NCBI GenBank assembly: GCA_028456385.1
Contig: JALNQF010000210.1
Span: forward strand, 1-64,000
DNA length: 64,000 bases
Direction of reading: 5' to 3'
DNA from: Ophiosphaerella korrae
Taxonomy: Eukaryota > Ascomycota > Dothideomycetes > Pleosporales > Phaeosphaeriaceae
The translations under genes and the position numbers were made by a program. The notes below the pieces were generated by a model. It ran no database searches and was not told the origin of the DNA. It was given only the letters and a program-made list of their open reading frames with translations. Shown here in pieces: positions 23,182 through 34,989 of this stretch (position 1 is its first letter; every line of letters starts with the position of its first letter).

Positions 23182-25117
23182 ATGTTTCGCGCACAGTCGA
23201 ACATCTTCGACGATGTCGTGGTCAAGGCGACGGATGAGAATCTCACTAGTGAAAACTGGGAATACATACTGGTATGGCTTTCTGCCATCTTAGTGCACGC
23301 GACGTGTTGCTGACGGAGGAATAGGATGTCTGCGACAAAGTCGGCTCGTCCGACACAGGCGCCAAAGACGCTGTCGCCGCCATGATCAAGCGATTAGCAC
23401 ACAGAAATGCAAATGTGCAGCTGTACACGCTCGAGCTCGCCAACGCTCTCAGCCAGAACTGCGGCCTCCAGATGCACAAGGAGCTGGCGTCGCGGAGCTT
23501 CACAGACGCCATGCTGCGCCTCGCAAACGACCGGAACACACACCAAGCTGTCAAGGCCAAGATACTGGAGCGCATGGCGGAGTGGACGGAGATGTTTTCG
23601 CGAGATGCTGATCTAGGCATAATGGAGGGCGCATATATGAAGTTGAAGACGCAAAGTGAGTCGCCGAGGGTTGATTGCGCGACACGGCTAATATGTACAG
23701 ACCCCAACCTTCGGGCACCGTCGAAACCGCAGAAAACGCAGATATCTGACTCGGACCGCCAGAAAGAGGAGGAAGAGCTACAGATGGCGCTTGCAATGTC
23801 CATCAAGGAGTCCAAGGGCGCTGCTCCCTCCGCTGCAAAGACTAACGCGCCTGAAGGAGGTGAGGGCTCGAGTTCTCAGCCTGCGCAGGCTGCGCAACCG
23901 GTGCAGTCAGGTACGACGGCGGCGACCGTATCACGTGTTAGGGCCTTGTTCGACTTTCAGCCGTCTGAACCTGGCGAGCTGCAGTTCAAGAAGGGTGACA
24001 TCATCGCAGTGCTGGAATCAGTGTACAAGGACTGGTGGAAGGGGTCGCTTCGAGGTCACACGGGTATCTTCCCTCTCAACTATGTAGAGAAGCTACAGGA
24101 TCCGACTCGCCAGGAACTAGAGAAAGAGGCGCAGACCGAGGCAGAGGTGTTTGCGCAAATTCGAAATGTGGAAAAGCTGCTCGCTTTGTTGAGCACTAAC
24201 ACCCAGGCTGGCAATGAAGGCCGAGATAATGAGGAGATTACGGAGCTATATCATTCGACGTTGGCTATCCGGCCTAAGCTGATCGAGCTGATTGGGAAGT
24301 ATTCACAGAAGAAAGGTAAGACTTTTGACTGTGTGGTGAGTTATGGCCTGGCTGACCACGATCAGATGACTTCACCCAACTAAACGAAAAGTTCATCAAG
24401 GCCCGCCGAGACTACGAATCCCTTCTCGAAGCCTCAATGTCTCAACCACCCCAACCCACCTACGGCGCCCGACCTTACGGCGGCTACAATGCCCCACCCC
24501 CCTCCAGCTACACCAACTACCCCCCATCCTCACCTCCCCCACAGCAAGACCAACGCTACAGCTACGCCGGCGGCCCGCCCCCCCAACAATCCGCTCCCCA
24601 GTTCCCCCCCGCTGGCTCTAACCCCGCATTCTTCATGGTACCTCCCGCCGGCGAGCAACGACAGCAACAGCCAATACCTAGACCCGGCACCGCCCCTGAT
24701 CCCTACGCTGTTCCTCCAGCAAGACTTGGAGCGCGACCGCAGAGCTATGCGCCGCAGGAACTTGCGACGGGGCATTATGACTCGCCCGTTGATAACCGCC
24801 AGTCTTTCATTGCGCCGCCGGGACAGCAGGGTGCGCAGAGTTATGCGTATGAGCCGCAACAACAACAGCCCCCGGGATATCCACCGCAGCAACAACACCA
24901 GCAGCAGCAGCCGCAACAACAACAACAGCCTTCAGAGCCGTACCCACAGCAGTTCCAGCCACAGCAGCCGGGGCATGCGCCGCCGCCACCGCCGGGTACG
25001 TCGAGTAGTCCTCCGCCAGCGCAGCAGGGGTATTTGCCGTATCGCCCGCCAGGGCAGAGTGCGCCGAGTGCACCGAGTGCACCGCCGGTTGGGGGGGAGG
25101 AGGGGTTTTATCGGTAA
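23182..25117 (+). CDS. HSE1: ESCRT-0 subunit HSE1 (VHS-UIM-SH3, STAM-like)
   Basis: HSE1 pairs with VPS27 as ESCRT-0 on endosomes and sorts ubiquitinated cargo into multivesicular bodies. Four exons are 23182-23271, 23325-23655, 23701-24315 and 24366-25117 (595 residues), with introns of 45-53 nt. The VHS domain occupies residues about 10-140 (SNIFDDVVVKATDENLTSENWE and VQLYTLELANALSQNCG). A UIM follows at 163-178 (EEELQMALAMSIKES). The SH3 domain spans about 219-275 (ALFDFQPSEPGELQFKKGDI and GIFPLNYVEKL). A helical GAT-like region around 285-375 mediates partner binding in the family. The tail from residue 380 is Pro/Gln/Tyr-rich. The domain order and length match fungal HSE1. It is the last clearly conserved gene before the accessory island. 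Confidence 0.94.
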
Positions 25118-25657
25118 AGGGGGTGGAAGTTTGAATCAGCTGAGGGAGTGTAACCCACTAGTGCTCTTTTCCTTACGATACAACTTCTAAGAGGTACAGA
25201 TAATCTTGGAATAAAATATATTCGATCCTCTACTTTTGTCTTTACTTGAATGTCTCCTTATATGGGGTTGGGAAATGAGAATCCTCTTGTTGCCTGGATG
25301 GAAAAACCGCGAGGAAGGAGGGGATAGCTATGATTTGGTTGATGGTGACAGAGATGCTTATACGACCAGGTAGTATGACTTGAGTCAGGCCATACGACTA
25401 GGGCCCAGCCTCCCTTTAGTAAGTTGCTAAAACCAAGTATGCTTGAATCAAATAATCAGCCTTAGTTCGAGCATACGCGTATCCCACCGCGCTTGTTCGT
25501 GTAACGGGTCTAGCGAGCATGAATTGTTATTCACAAGAATGTGCTATAGATACAGAATCATCTCTTATTTTGCAGAGAATCCCCAAGCTCTGAATCCTGA
25601 GCTTCAGCAGCCTCACGTGATAACATTGATCCTTTGCCTGTGTGCATGCTCACGCCG
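25118..25657. other. Intergenic region at the left edge of the accessory island
   Basis: These 540 bases lie between the HSE1 stop and the 3' end of the NLR-like pseudogene (convergent). AT content rises here relative to the left arm. Nothing coding was seen. Confidence 0.4.
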
Positions 25658-28577
25658 CTATTCAGGTGTCGTAGGAGAAAGCGCAAACTGGTGCTGCCTT
25701 TGCGCCGCAAGCATTGCTGAATAGTGTTTGCGACAAGCGCGAGTGGTCCGATTGATTGGGCCCGAGGACGCTGAGGTACACAGCGCGTGCTCTTTCATAC
25801 AGATTGCGAGCCTCGTCGTAGCGCCATTGGCTTGCTTGCAAGGGAGATAAGCAAGCGAGTACACGCTCGTCAACGTGTCTGGATGGCCAGGCCTGAGCAT
25901 CTTCTCCCTCTGCGCTAGCGTCTGCCTATCCATCGATTCTGCCTCCGAGTACGTGCCTTGCCTGGCTAGTACTGCTGCCAAATTGCTCATGCTTGTCAGT
26001 GTATCTGGGTGGTCAGGCCCAAGTACCTTCTCCATCCGCGCCAGCGTCTGCCTGTTCATTGATTCTGCCTCCGAGTACTTGCCTTGGTTTTTCCAGTACT
26101 ATTGCCAAATTGCTCATGCTTATCAGCATATCTGGATGGTCAGACCCGAGCACCTTCTCCTTCCGCGCCAGCGTCTGCTTGTTTATCGATTCTGCCTCCT
26201 TGTGCTTGCCTTGGCTGGCCAGCACAAGCGCCAAGTTGCTCATGCTCTCTAGCGTATCTGGGTGGTCAGACCCAAGCACCTTCTCCTGCTGTGCCAGCGT
26301 TTGTGCGATCATCGATCCGGCCGTCTCGTACCCTCCCTGACTGATAAGTGCTTCTGCCACATTATTCATACTTTTAAGTATCAAGCTATGCTCTACTCCA
26401 AACCTCGTTTGTCTCGATAGTAGCACTTTTCAGTGTGTTGTTTCTGCTGCTAAGTATTGCCCTAGGCTTGCTTGACATTGTCCCACCCGATCCAGAAGCG
26501 AATCCTTTGCTGTCTCGTGCACTATACTGTTAAGTCTGGCCACGTGGATCGCGTGTGAGAGGTAAGTCGTCCATGTTTCCTTCTTCTCATGTCCACCGTG
26601 TGGCACTAGCTCCTTGAGCCGGGCCACTGCTATGCTCGCCCAAGGCCCCCGCTCATCACGTCCGTCCAGCCAGCAGACAGACACCATGTGGACCAGTCGG
26701 TGCATGTCGAAAAACTTATCTCTGCCTGGCTCTACCTTTTGGCGCTCTGTGATGAAAGCGTACCCTGTCAGCGTTCCAAATGCTCTCACTTGCTGCACGA
26801 AGGAGCCCCCTGGAGGTAGTAGCAACTGGGGGATGTTGATGCGATCGATGCACGCCATAAATGAAAGGTACTCCGCGGCAAGCGAGTCTTGCCTGCGTAT
26901 CTGATCAAACGAGATGTGCCACATCTTTGCGATCGTGTTGTCCATCTCTGGGTATCAGCTAGGGTTTTCGAAATGCTCGCTAAAGAGTTCGGTCCCTGCT
27001 TGTTGGAATAACGAGATGTAGCCGGATACGGATATATCTTTGTTGTTGATGAAGGCGGTTGCCTGTACAATAGCAAGCGGCAGATATGCCAGTATCTCCA
27101 GCAATTTTTCAACAGCCATTTCGTCATCGAGCAATGCTTGCTTCGTTATTTGTCGCGCTACGAGCTGCCTAGCTTCAGATTTGCTCATATCTTTGAGCTC
27201 TAAGACGCTGCTCTGCGTCAAATCCCGAGCCGCCTTCCTGCTCCGAGTGGTGAAAAGGATTGCGCCTATATTACTGTGCGGGAGATAGTCGCTCAATCGA
27301 GCCGACGTCGGAGCGCAGCAGCTATCAGTGGTACCTAATAGGACTCCAGGGTCGTCAACATTATCAACAATCATTAGCTAGTTGCCCCGCTGCACGAGTT
27401 CAATACATCCTTAACAAGCTTTTTTATATCCGCGTTATCATCCGTAACCCCTGGTATACGCAGGCGGATGCCGATCTCTCGATAGGCACTCTCGAAGCTC
27501 TCTTGGCTAATAGCAGGCACCCAGAAAACTAGACATCTGGCATTTCTTTCCAGTGCGCGGTATGCAAGCTCCAAGGCAAGTGCTGACTTCCCGCAATCTC
27601 CTAGTCCATATATTGTCATGCGTCGGCGGGCGCTAGGGAAGAGGTACTGCTCAAGCGATTGAAGCTAGCCTTCTCGTCCAATGAAGAGTTCGTCTCTTGG
27701 AAAAGGTAATAACGACGAGACTGTACACATATTGTTAGCCATTGGTAGCATATGCAAAAGAATGTTGCTTTCCTAGAATCAAAACTCACCAGATAAGTTA
27801 TCTAGGCCTTCTGTTCCCCGCCCTTCCTGCCGCTTCTGTATCTCCTCTTTCAGCCGCAGCATTGCGTATGCTTCTCCTTCTCCATAGATAAGTGATAAGA
27901 ATACCCCGAAAATACCCAGTAAGCAATACACCTTGTCTTCCTTCAAAGTTGTTGTGCGTTTGGCTACCCAGCTCATTCGCTCATCAATACTGAACTCAGT
28001 GAGGTTTTTCCTTAATGCTCCGATAGGAATCTTAGTGATTTCATGGATTCCCTGCTCCAACGATATCCTATTACTCAGGCGCTTGCCTTCCTTAGAGAAG
28101 AACTCAATATTAGCTGGTGCTAGAAGCCCTTGCAGCGTCCACCCTCGCATGAACCATCGGCTCCCTCGAAAAGCTGCCTCCCACGCCCGGAAGGCCGAGG
28201 GGTCAGTGGCCTCCGAGGAAGAGACATCCGACAAAGAGACATCCGACAGGTATACATAGCACTTGGATGCACGCTGGTACTAGCGGAACGTAGAGTTGAT
28301 GGCGGTACTAAGCTCCTGGCTGCTAGACTTGTCGATACAGCATGTGTCCACCCAAAAGTGGTCGAGTCCTATTTGGGCGGATCTCTCTGCGCAAAACTCG
28401 AGTTTCTTGTAGCCATTCTTGTTTTTTTTCAGTCCCTATGAGAAAGTCCTGGAAACTGACCTCTTGACCTTCTTCCCATGTGTGCGATAAAATCGTGTAC
28501 GGAGGGATGATATCGTTGCCGGCCAAGTCCGCTGTGAGACACAGCTGGCCGTCGCTATTCCGTCGTAACAGACGCAT
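25658..28577 (-). pseudogene. HET / NB-ARC / TPR NLR-like gene, broken
   Basis: This is a fungal NLR-like architecture. Such genes act in heterokaryon incompatibility and probably innate recognition. On the minus strand from ATG 28577 there is a HET domain (starts MRLLRRNSDGQL; PPYTILSHTWEEGQEV; then DHFWVDTCCIDKSSS; later SRWFMRGWTLQGLLAP and KVYCLLGIFGVF). An apparently intact intron at 27721-27789 follows. The NB-ARC domain has Walker A GLGDCGKSALALELAY and Walker B LMIVDNVDD. At least five kinesin-light-chain-type TPR units follow (for example EKVLGSDHPDTLESMSNLA). Breaks: a one-base excess in an A-run near 28425-28435; stops at 28280-28282, 27665-27667 and near 27376 where Trp is expected; stops at 26955-26957 and 26430-26432; one-base shifts near 27380 and 26093. 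The three Trp stops need single C:G-to-T:A changes. Confidence 0.8.
27721..27789 (-). other. Retained intron signals inside the NLR-like pseudogene
   Basis: A GTGAGT donor and TGTACAG acceptor flank 69 bases between the HET and NB-ARC coding parts. Removal joins the frames (DNLS to VSSLLPFPRDELFIGREG). This indicates that the gene was recently functional. Confidence 0.6.
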
Positions 28578-29390
28578 ACTTACATGCGTGCGACGAATGT
28601 TCCACATGCCGTTTGTGATAGCATTCTTTCGACAGGCTTTGTGCTAGTTGAATGAATCGATAGGGTTTCTTTTGCTCTGATTCTCGTGCCCGCCCTTTCA
28701 CTTTGGCTGATGATGGAAGGAGGCATCGCAGCCCAGTGCAGACCTGGTGGGGTTCAGCTTGTCGGCAGCACAGCCCCAAGAAACCGGCACGCATTAGCAC
28801 TCAGCCTTGCTGCGAACCAACAGACTATATTTGCCTTGTCTTGACTAGGCTTGTGGCTGAACGAAAAACAGCAAATTTCAAAAGGGTGAAAGTCTTTAGC
28901 ACCCCGACCTTCAGAACCTAGTGCCCTTCTAATAAGATAAGATTCAGTTATTATTAGCTTTATGTATCTGAATAAATATACGCTATGTAATAGTATTATA
29001 GGAATAAAAATTATAGAGGATATATCTAGCTGTTGGAACATGCTTATTAGGCGCCCTGCACAGTGGTACTCTACCATAGGTGATAGATAGTAGAACAACA
29101 AGAACCACCAATACATGTATTCACGATAGAAGATCGATCAGTACCTGTGTTAAAGCCCTGCCAACACTAGCTTTTATACTCAAGATATTCTTATGTATGG
29201 TATAATTATTGAGATGTATAGCAGTCAAAATGGCTACTTTCTTGGTCTATTCTTATATTAGAAAATCGAGGTTCTAAAACCTCCGTCCATTTTAGAATAC
29301 TCCAACATAGGGGAAAATACGCGGATGTGGAAATGGCCTATAGGGGAGAATATAGTAACAAGAGAAAAGGAAACATCAATGGACGCGCTC
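28578..29390. other. Gene-poor gap between NLR-like pseudogene and secreted hydrolase
   Basis: This 813-base stretch, AT-rich particularly at 28920-29340, presumably holds the upstream region of the pseudogene and the 3' flank of the hydrolase. No coding region, repeat or RNA gene was recognised. Confidence 0.4.
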
Positions 29391-31328
29391 TCATTTGGTA
29401 CCCGACCTCTCAAAGCGCGACCAAACACTCCGCACATCAGTAAACACGAGCTGCTCCCATGCCTTCTCACTTGCATACTCCCTCGTGTTCAGCGTCAACG
29501 CCCAATCCAGCTCCGACAAACTGTACGCAATCGCGCGCGCACCTGCCACCGTGCCGTCGCGGTATGTCCACGACTGGCGCGCACCAAGCCCATACGCCGC
29601 ATGAATGCCTAGAAACTGGGACACTGTTGCAGCAGAAGCCCTAAGCCCAAACGAGCCAACCGCTTCCTCTTTAATCGCCCCGTCGCCGCCGTTTGGGCTC
29701 GGGGCTTTGTTGTTTGCAAGGGGTGTGAGCGCAGAAATGCCAACATACTTCGATTCCTGCACAATGGCGTCTTTGGTGTGCTGTGTTGCTGCTGTAGCAT
29801 ACACTTCTACGTCGAGACCGGCGAGCACATTTTTGTCGATGTAGGACGCGTATGTCTCGCCAGTTAGATTTGTGAGGACGTAGCTCAACAGCATGGTTCC
29901 GTAGTTAGAGTAAACTTGCCTCTTGCCCGGGGTGAAGTCTAGGGGGCGGGAGTAGACGTACTCAACGACTTGTTGTAGCGTGGCGGGTGTGGTTTGGTTG
30001 AACGACTTCGCGACGAGCGTAAATATGAAGCCGATGTCGGGCGATTTGGAGCGGTCGAAGCCGGCGGTGTGGTCGAGGAGGTGTTGCACCGTAATGTTCA
30101 GAGAGCGGGCGTCGGCGGGCGCAGTGTAGCCAAGGAGAGGGTAGACGGGAGTCGTTAGGTTGAGCAGGCCCGTGGAGACGAGGTGCTCGACTGCTGCATA
30201 TGTGAAGGCCTTGGAAACACTCCCGAGAAGGAATTTATCCGATGGTTGGACTACGGCACGGTTTCTCTCAGCCCATGTGTACGCGCGGGAAGCGACAACT
30301 GTTCCGTTGACCGAGGCGGCGACTTGGGCTTGCCTGACGCTGTTCCTTTTCATGAAAGTCTCCATGACTTCGTCCAGAGCGTTGCTGACTCCTGAGTTGT
30401 CAATAAAGCCGGTAACAGTGCCTGTGGCATGCCATTCGCGCTCCAGAGTGGCTGTCTGCTCGGCAAAGATCACGGCGTATCTCGCTTCTGCGGAGCCTGC
30501 ACCTGAGATGTGAATGGGATACATGTTCTTCGCCCTTTGTGCGACAATCTCCGAATCCAATTGGATTGTGGTGAGATCCGTAAGGGCAGTCCACTGTCCT
30601 ACGGTCGTGTCATCAAAAATAGGCGTAAGGAGCTTGTCTTCGGAAGTGTCGATAAAGATTGGTCTCCAGAATCTCTTCGAAGTTTCATCGGCTTCTAGCC
30701 TCTTATAATCATACTTGAATGAATCAGTCTGGTACCATACAGTCTGCTGGTGGTTATCCCTGTCCTCGTGTCCGAGGATGCAGTACTGGCGCTTGTTCGG
30801 CACGCCATACATGCTTACGCCCTTTATAACCATCGGGGTACCCATCGTTGCATTCTCGTATAAATAAGGGCTATCAAGACCACACACTTGGACCCAGCTG
30901 CGAACCGAAGGTATTTGCTGCATCACTCCCGCAAACACCGCACTCGAGGCGGTCCCGGTAGCGGACACGTGCGTCGAAACATACCCACTGGCTTTCCATT
31001 GAGCCAACCAAGCATTGTAGGCAGTTTCATTGGCACCCAAGATCGTCTCATATGCGTTGCCGTCCTGCTTTGTCCAGATGCCGGCGTATTTTGCATCAGT
31101 GGGCAAGCCGTGAATACTTAGGGAAGTTGGTCGATATCCCGCAGCTTTTAGTTTTGCAATCCTAGTTGCTACCTCAGTGCTATTGATGTTTAAAAATACA
31201 CTCTGTTCAATCGTCGCATTGCGTCTGGAAATTGACAATTGGTAGTCGCTCGCAGGGAATGAAGCCACAATCGTTGCAAGAGAGAGGCAACTTGCCAAAG
31301 TTGAAAGTAACAAGTGTGAAGTATACAT
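29391..31328 (-). CDS. Secreted serine hydrolase, polyglycine hydrolase-like (beta-lactamase fold)
   Basis: This is a single exon of 645 residues with an N-terminal signal peptide (about 1-23, hydrophobic core LLLSTLASCLSLATIVASF). The first 300 residues are repeated units of the type KAAGYRPTSLSIHG and YAGIWTKQDGNAYETILG. The C-terminal half is a class C beta-lactamase/transpeptidase-like domain with nucleophile Ser370 in GSVSKAF (SxxK) and the second motif YSNYGTMLLSYVL (YxN). This two-part layout and length match fungal polyglycine hydrolases, secreted proteases of plant-pathogenic ascomycetes known to cut the glycine-rich linker of plant class IV chitinases. Several N-glycosylation sequons (NIT, NLT, NQT) fit secretion. 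The assignment is from remembered architecture. A generic secreted beta-lactamase-like esterase is the alternative. Confidence 0.8.
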   Translation of the reverse strand: MYTSHLLLSTLASCLSLATIVASFPASDYQLSISRRNATIEQSVFLNINSTEVATRIAKLKAAGYRPTSLSIHGLPTDAKYAGIWTKQDGNAYETILGANETAYNAWLAQWKASGYVSTHVSATGTASSAVFAGVMQQIPSVRSWVQVCGLDSPYLYENATMGTPMVIKGVSMYGVPNKRQYCILGHEDRDNHQQTVWYQTDSFKYDYKRLEADETSKRFWRPIFIDTSEDKLLTPIFDDTTVGQWTALTDLTTIQLDSEIVAQRAKNMYPIHISGAGSAEARYAVIFAEQTATLEREWHATGTVTGFIDNSGVSNALDEVMETFMKRNSVRQAQVAASVNGTVVASRAYTWAERNRAVVQPSDKFLLGSVSKAFTYAAVEHLVSTGLLNLTTPVYPLLGYTAPADARSLNITVQHLLDHTAGFDRSKSPDIGFIFTLVAKSFNQTTPATLQQVVEYVYSRPLDFTPGKRQVYSNYGTMLLSYVLTNLTGETYASYIDKNVLAGLDVEVYATAATQHTKDAIVQESKYVGISALTPLANNKAPSPNGGDGAIKEEAVGSFGLRASAATVSQFLGIHAAYGLGARQSWTYRDGTVAGARAIAYSLSELDWALTLNTREYASEKAWEQLVFTDVRSVWSRFERSGTK

Positions 31329-32750
31329 TATGAAGATTAGTAGTATCTCAGTTCAAGCAGTACCTTTGCCTCTAATAAAGCATATCGAAATTTTGTAATT
31401 GCACTTAGCTCGTTACAAGTTCTAATGCACGGCCCAGCCTTGGGTTCGCGATACGAGGCTCTTCGGCGCCACCCCGGCTCAGTATCTCAAGTGCCTTTTC
31501 ATTTCTAAAAAAAGGCTCCGTAAAGAACGAAGTGGACGTATACGTAAGCTTTTGCTATCTGGAAGCTCTACGATGGGCCTTTGGTCTTTTAAATGCTGGC
31601 GAAATACTACACAGATGTAGTTGAGACGTCGTATACTGAGGAATTACGAGCTACGTGCCGGTGAGTTGTGGAGCATTGCATATGAGGGAATTATGGCTAC
31701 TAGGAAGAGTGGTACGTACCTGATTCCAATTCAGGTCCGTGAGGGTCGGCGTTATGGTTAGCACTAGGGATAAAATGCGATGCAGAAGCTTGAGCCGCAA
31801 GCTATGAGTCCTCATCGACGACGCTTACTAGAACGAGCAGGGGAAGCGGTAATAGTGGTCCTTTAATGGATGAAGTCTCGTCTCTAGACGATAATTGTAT
31901 GCCCGAGTTTACAAAGTATCTCTACTGCAATAAGCGACCAAGCGCGTAAGTATGCAGGTCGAATTTGATAATAGTCCCTAATAGAAGCGCATTATGCTTT
32001 GTTGTGATAGAAGCTCAAGTGTCTACGTCGAGACGATGATCGGCGTTGGCTAGTTGGGGTGTTAAGCAAGCTCCGATAAGCTAGGCTAAGTATGCCGGTA
32101 GCGTACCCCTAAATTTAACTATATTTAGAAACATTGCGCACAAATAACCACTAACATCTACAGATCCTAGATAGTTATCTCAATTGGGAAGAGCCAGTAA
32201 AGATCTCAGAGCGGCCATTTAATATATTGATTACTGAACGTACAGATTTTCTCGATTCTAACTTGTCTTGCAACATCTAACTCGTAAAGAATTGGTTGCA
32301 TACTCTACTCTAGAGCTTAGAAAACATGTGTATAGTCTTTTGGATGAGTTGCGTCCAAAAAAACAACGCTTAAGGGAGGGGTCAAGAATAGGATGTCTTT
32401 TGGTACTCGATGGACAGTTAGTAGCGCTGCAATCTAACCTAACGTCTAGCACTAGGACGAGCCAGAGCTAGTAAACGCCGCAATTTTACTACCGATTTTC
32501 CCTTAGGGAGTTGTATCAAACAACGACCAGTAGGCGTATAGGAGCAGAAATGTGCGTCTAATTGCAACTTATTGTTACCGTAATGTAATTAGAGCACCTC
32601 CCTAACAGACTAAAGCCTCCGCCGTTGTACTAGTTTAATACTAAGCGGCGGCTTCAAATTGAAACGACTTGGGGTTTAGCACGTAAATTGTGTCGAAGCT
32701 CTTAATCCATTCTTCCTGGAAATTTTCAACCCTAAACCCACGTCCAGGTG
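31329..32750. other. Gene-poor, TpA-rich degenerate sequence
   Basis: These 1.4 kb follow the start of the hydrolase gene. The first few hundred bases probably hold its promoter. Beyond about 31.6 kb, frames are closed on both strands by frequent TAG/TAA, with CTAG and TAAT common, as in RIP-decayed DNA. A 67-codon open frame at 32268-32471 has no recognisable motif. No transposon signature was identified. Confidence 0.4.
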
Positions 32751-34640
32751 CTTTATCAGCGTGCGTTACTCGTCTCTACAATTGCAGTCCCATTCGTCGA
32801 CTTGAAATAATCCTTTCTCTAGGAAGAAATCGAAATCAAAGTCCTATCGATTAATTGTAGTGTTCGGCTTAGAAGAGATGACAATTTTAGTAGGTCGTAC
32901 ACGAGATGCTAGTTCCCTAATATATAGTAAAACAGCTAGACGATAGTCTAAATGAAAGTATGTGCCCGTGTAGCCCTATTTTTCGAGTAGTAAACAGAGC
33001 ACACCATCGCCACATAACTCTGTAGTGCGGTTCAAAACAGCTACATAGGTTATCTTCCCTACTAAAGACAACCTACTAGCAAATTGCAATTGCTCTATTA
33101 TTTTAGAATAAGGTAGTGGAGAAATAACAGTAGACATTTCGTTGCAGCCTATACTAACCATTGTTATAATCTACTCGTGGGCTTACGTGAATAAAAGGCC
33201 AGCTAGAATAATCTAGTTATACTAATATAGTAGCTGTTGTAACCCAGCTCCTTGTGCTATACACGATTCGCAGCTTTTCCAATTATAGAAACGAAGTAGA
33301 GAAACGAAGTAGAGAATCTACAAATAGAGGGTATCTATCTTGTTACTTATTGTAGTAAAATAGAAAATATCGATTAATTAGCCGTAGAACTATGGATTGA
33401 TTTTTAAAGTCTAATAAAAGCCTTCTCTCAGCCTTTACCATAGAGGAGAGGCATGTAGATGTCGAAAAGACCTAAAAGCAAGTAAGTCTTATCTTCGCCA
33501 CTTGTAACCTTTCGATGCGCTGCCTAGAATAATTTCTCTACGACGCTGAATTGATAAATCTCTCGCTAGCAGTTCAAGGTGTATGGATCAATCGCTGTAA
33601 ACTCTGAAATCTCTGTGCATAGATCGTATTTCGTGCCTATCTCAGTCCAGTTTTTAGTATAGAATTGAACATATAAAGGCGCAAAATGCACATTTCGAAG
33701 AGCAAGCATTTGCTCCTAGAGTACCCACGCTCTTTTATTCAAGGGGCTCTTCATTACATGTATCCCTGCTGTTAGAACCTAGATCAAATATCTACCAGCT
33801 CGTAGCCCAATCCACGCTGCATCTACGATGTACAGGCAGGTAGCATAAAGCCCTTCTGTGAAGAGCAATCCCCCATCTCCGTCTTCGGCCCCTACTGCAG
33901 ATAGATTCAGGTATGAATTTGCATACACCGAGCACATCTTAGGAGCTTCAGCGATCCAATCTTCGGCCCCTTCCGAATCTTAGATAATGCAGAGGGCATC
34001 AATCCACAAATAGGATAAGCCTAATCTCTTTACAAATGTAATAGCATCCATAAAGGTTTTTGAGATATCTTTAAGGGGAATAGTGTCACAGAATTGATCG
34101 TAATTCGATTTCAGGAGTCTTAAACATTAGGACTTTTCCTAGCAATAACTCAATGTAATATAGTGCTCGGCCTAGGACATAAATTCGCTGGCAACAACCT
34201 TAATATAAGGCGTTTCATTCGCTTGTTAGGTAATTTTCAGCAGCCTAGTAGGACGAAGAGACTGCGGCGATCGCTACCTAAGTCTGGAAATTGTTTTGCA
34301 CTTAGTATGACGAGCTAAGCACACATTTGCCAACTCAGATATCTCTTGCACAGTTGTATTTATAATCGATTGCGAGAAATTCACGAACGTAAAAGGTCTT
34401 TCTCCAACATCTAGAAGCGCGCGTTACAAATAATAGAGAGGAGGTACAGAGAAGATGAAGTACCGTCAACATGTACCAGTTCAAAATATGCATCACATAT
34501 CTGGCCTAAACCATTTTCGCTGAAGAACAGAAAGCGCAGTCTCGAAGGTAGATTACCAAGGATGCTAATACCGCTCTTAAGAAATGGCTCGAGCAAATTA
34601 TTGTCCGATTTCTCCACCGTTTCTATGTTTATGTTCTAGA
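32750..34640 (-). pseudogene. Heavily mutated HET-domain gene relic
   Basis: Reading the minus strand across stops gives a clear HET domain. The pieces are HYITLSYC followed by a TAG where the family has Trp (about 34150), then TFMDAITFVKRLGLSYLWID and ALCII with a stop at the usual Gln. Next come APKMCSVYANSYLNLSAVGA (about 33900-33960) and NKRAWVL followed by a stop where Gln is usual. Further on is a HET-E-like segment, NWTEIGTKYDLCTEISEF, AAHRKVTSGEDKTYLLLGLF and MPLLYGKG (33420-33650). Probable C-terminal parts (IIEQLQFASRLSLVGKITYVAVLN) reach 33000-33160 and continue to about 32750. More than ten stops are present, most at Trp, Gln or Arg positions reachable by C:G-to-T:A changes. The boundaries are approximate. 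Confidence 0.7.
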
Positions 34641-34989
34641 GAAGTAGCGAACAAAGAGGAAATCCTGTCTCTGCTGCATCATAGATTTCACGGATACCCA
34701 CGGAAGTTAGTAGGCCGAAAATAGGGCCAGTCAGTCCTTAACACTTCGCATCCCTACGAGCTGATTAGGGCCTAGTTTCAGACCCTCTTCATGCTGCTCA
34801 GGGAGGATATCATGCACAATCACGCTGGCTCGCGTTGGCTCAGGGGTTGCTCAGCCACAACTCAAGCTACCTACGCAGCTAAGTGGCAGCAGGGGCCTGA
34901 GATGAAAAGTTAGTGAGTATGGAAATATTGATACCTTTGTATTAAAAAGCTATATATATCCCGCCGCCATATTTGGCGGCATATCCCAC
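34641..34989. other. Gap between two HET relics
   Basis: About 350 bases of non-coding sequence with closed frames. No motif or repeat was recognised. Confidence 0.35.

Noticed and set aside
31329..34640. Decayed transposon
   Set aside because: AT-rich and stop-riddled as expected of a RIP-hit element, but the readable peptide pieces match HET domains. No transposase, terminal repeat or target duplication was recognised.
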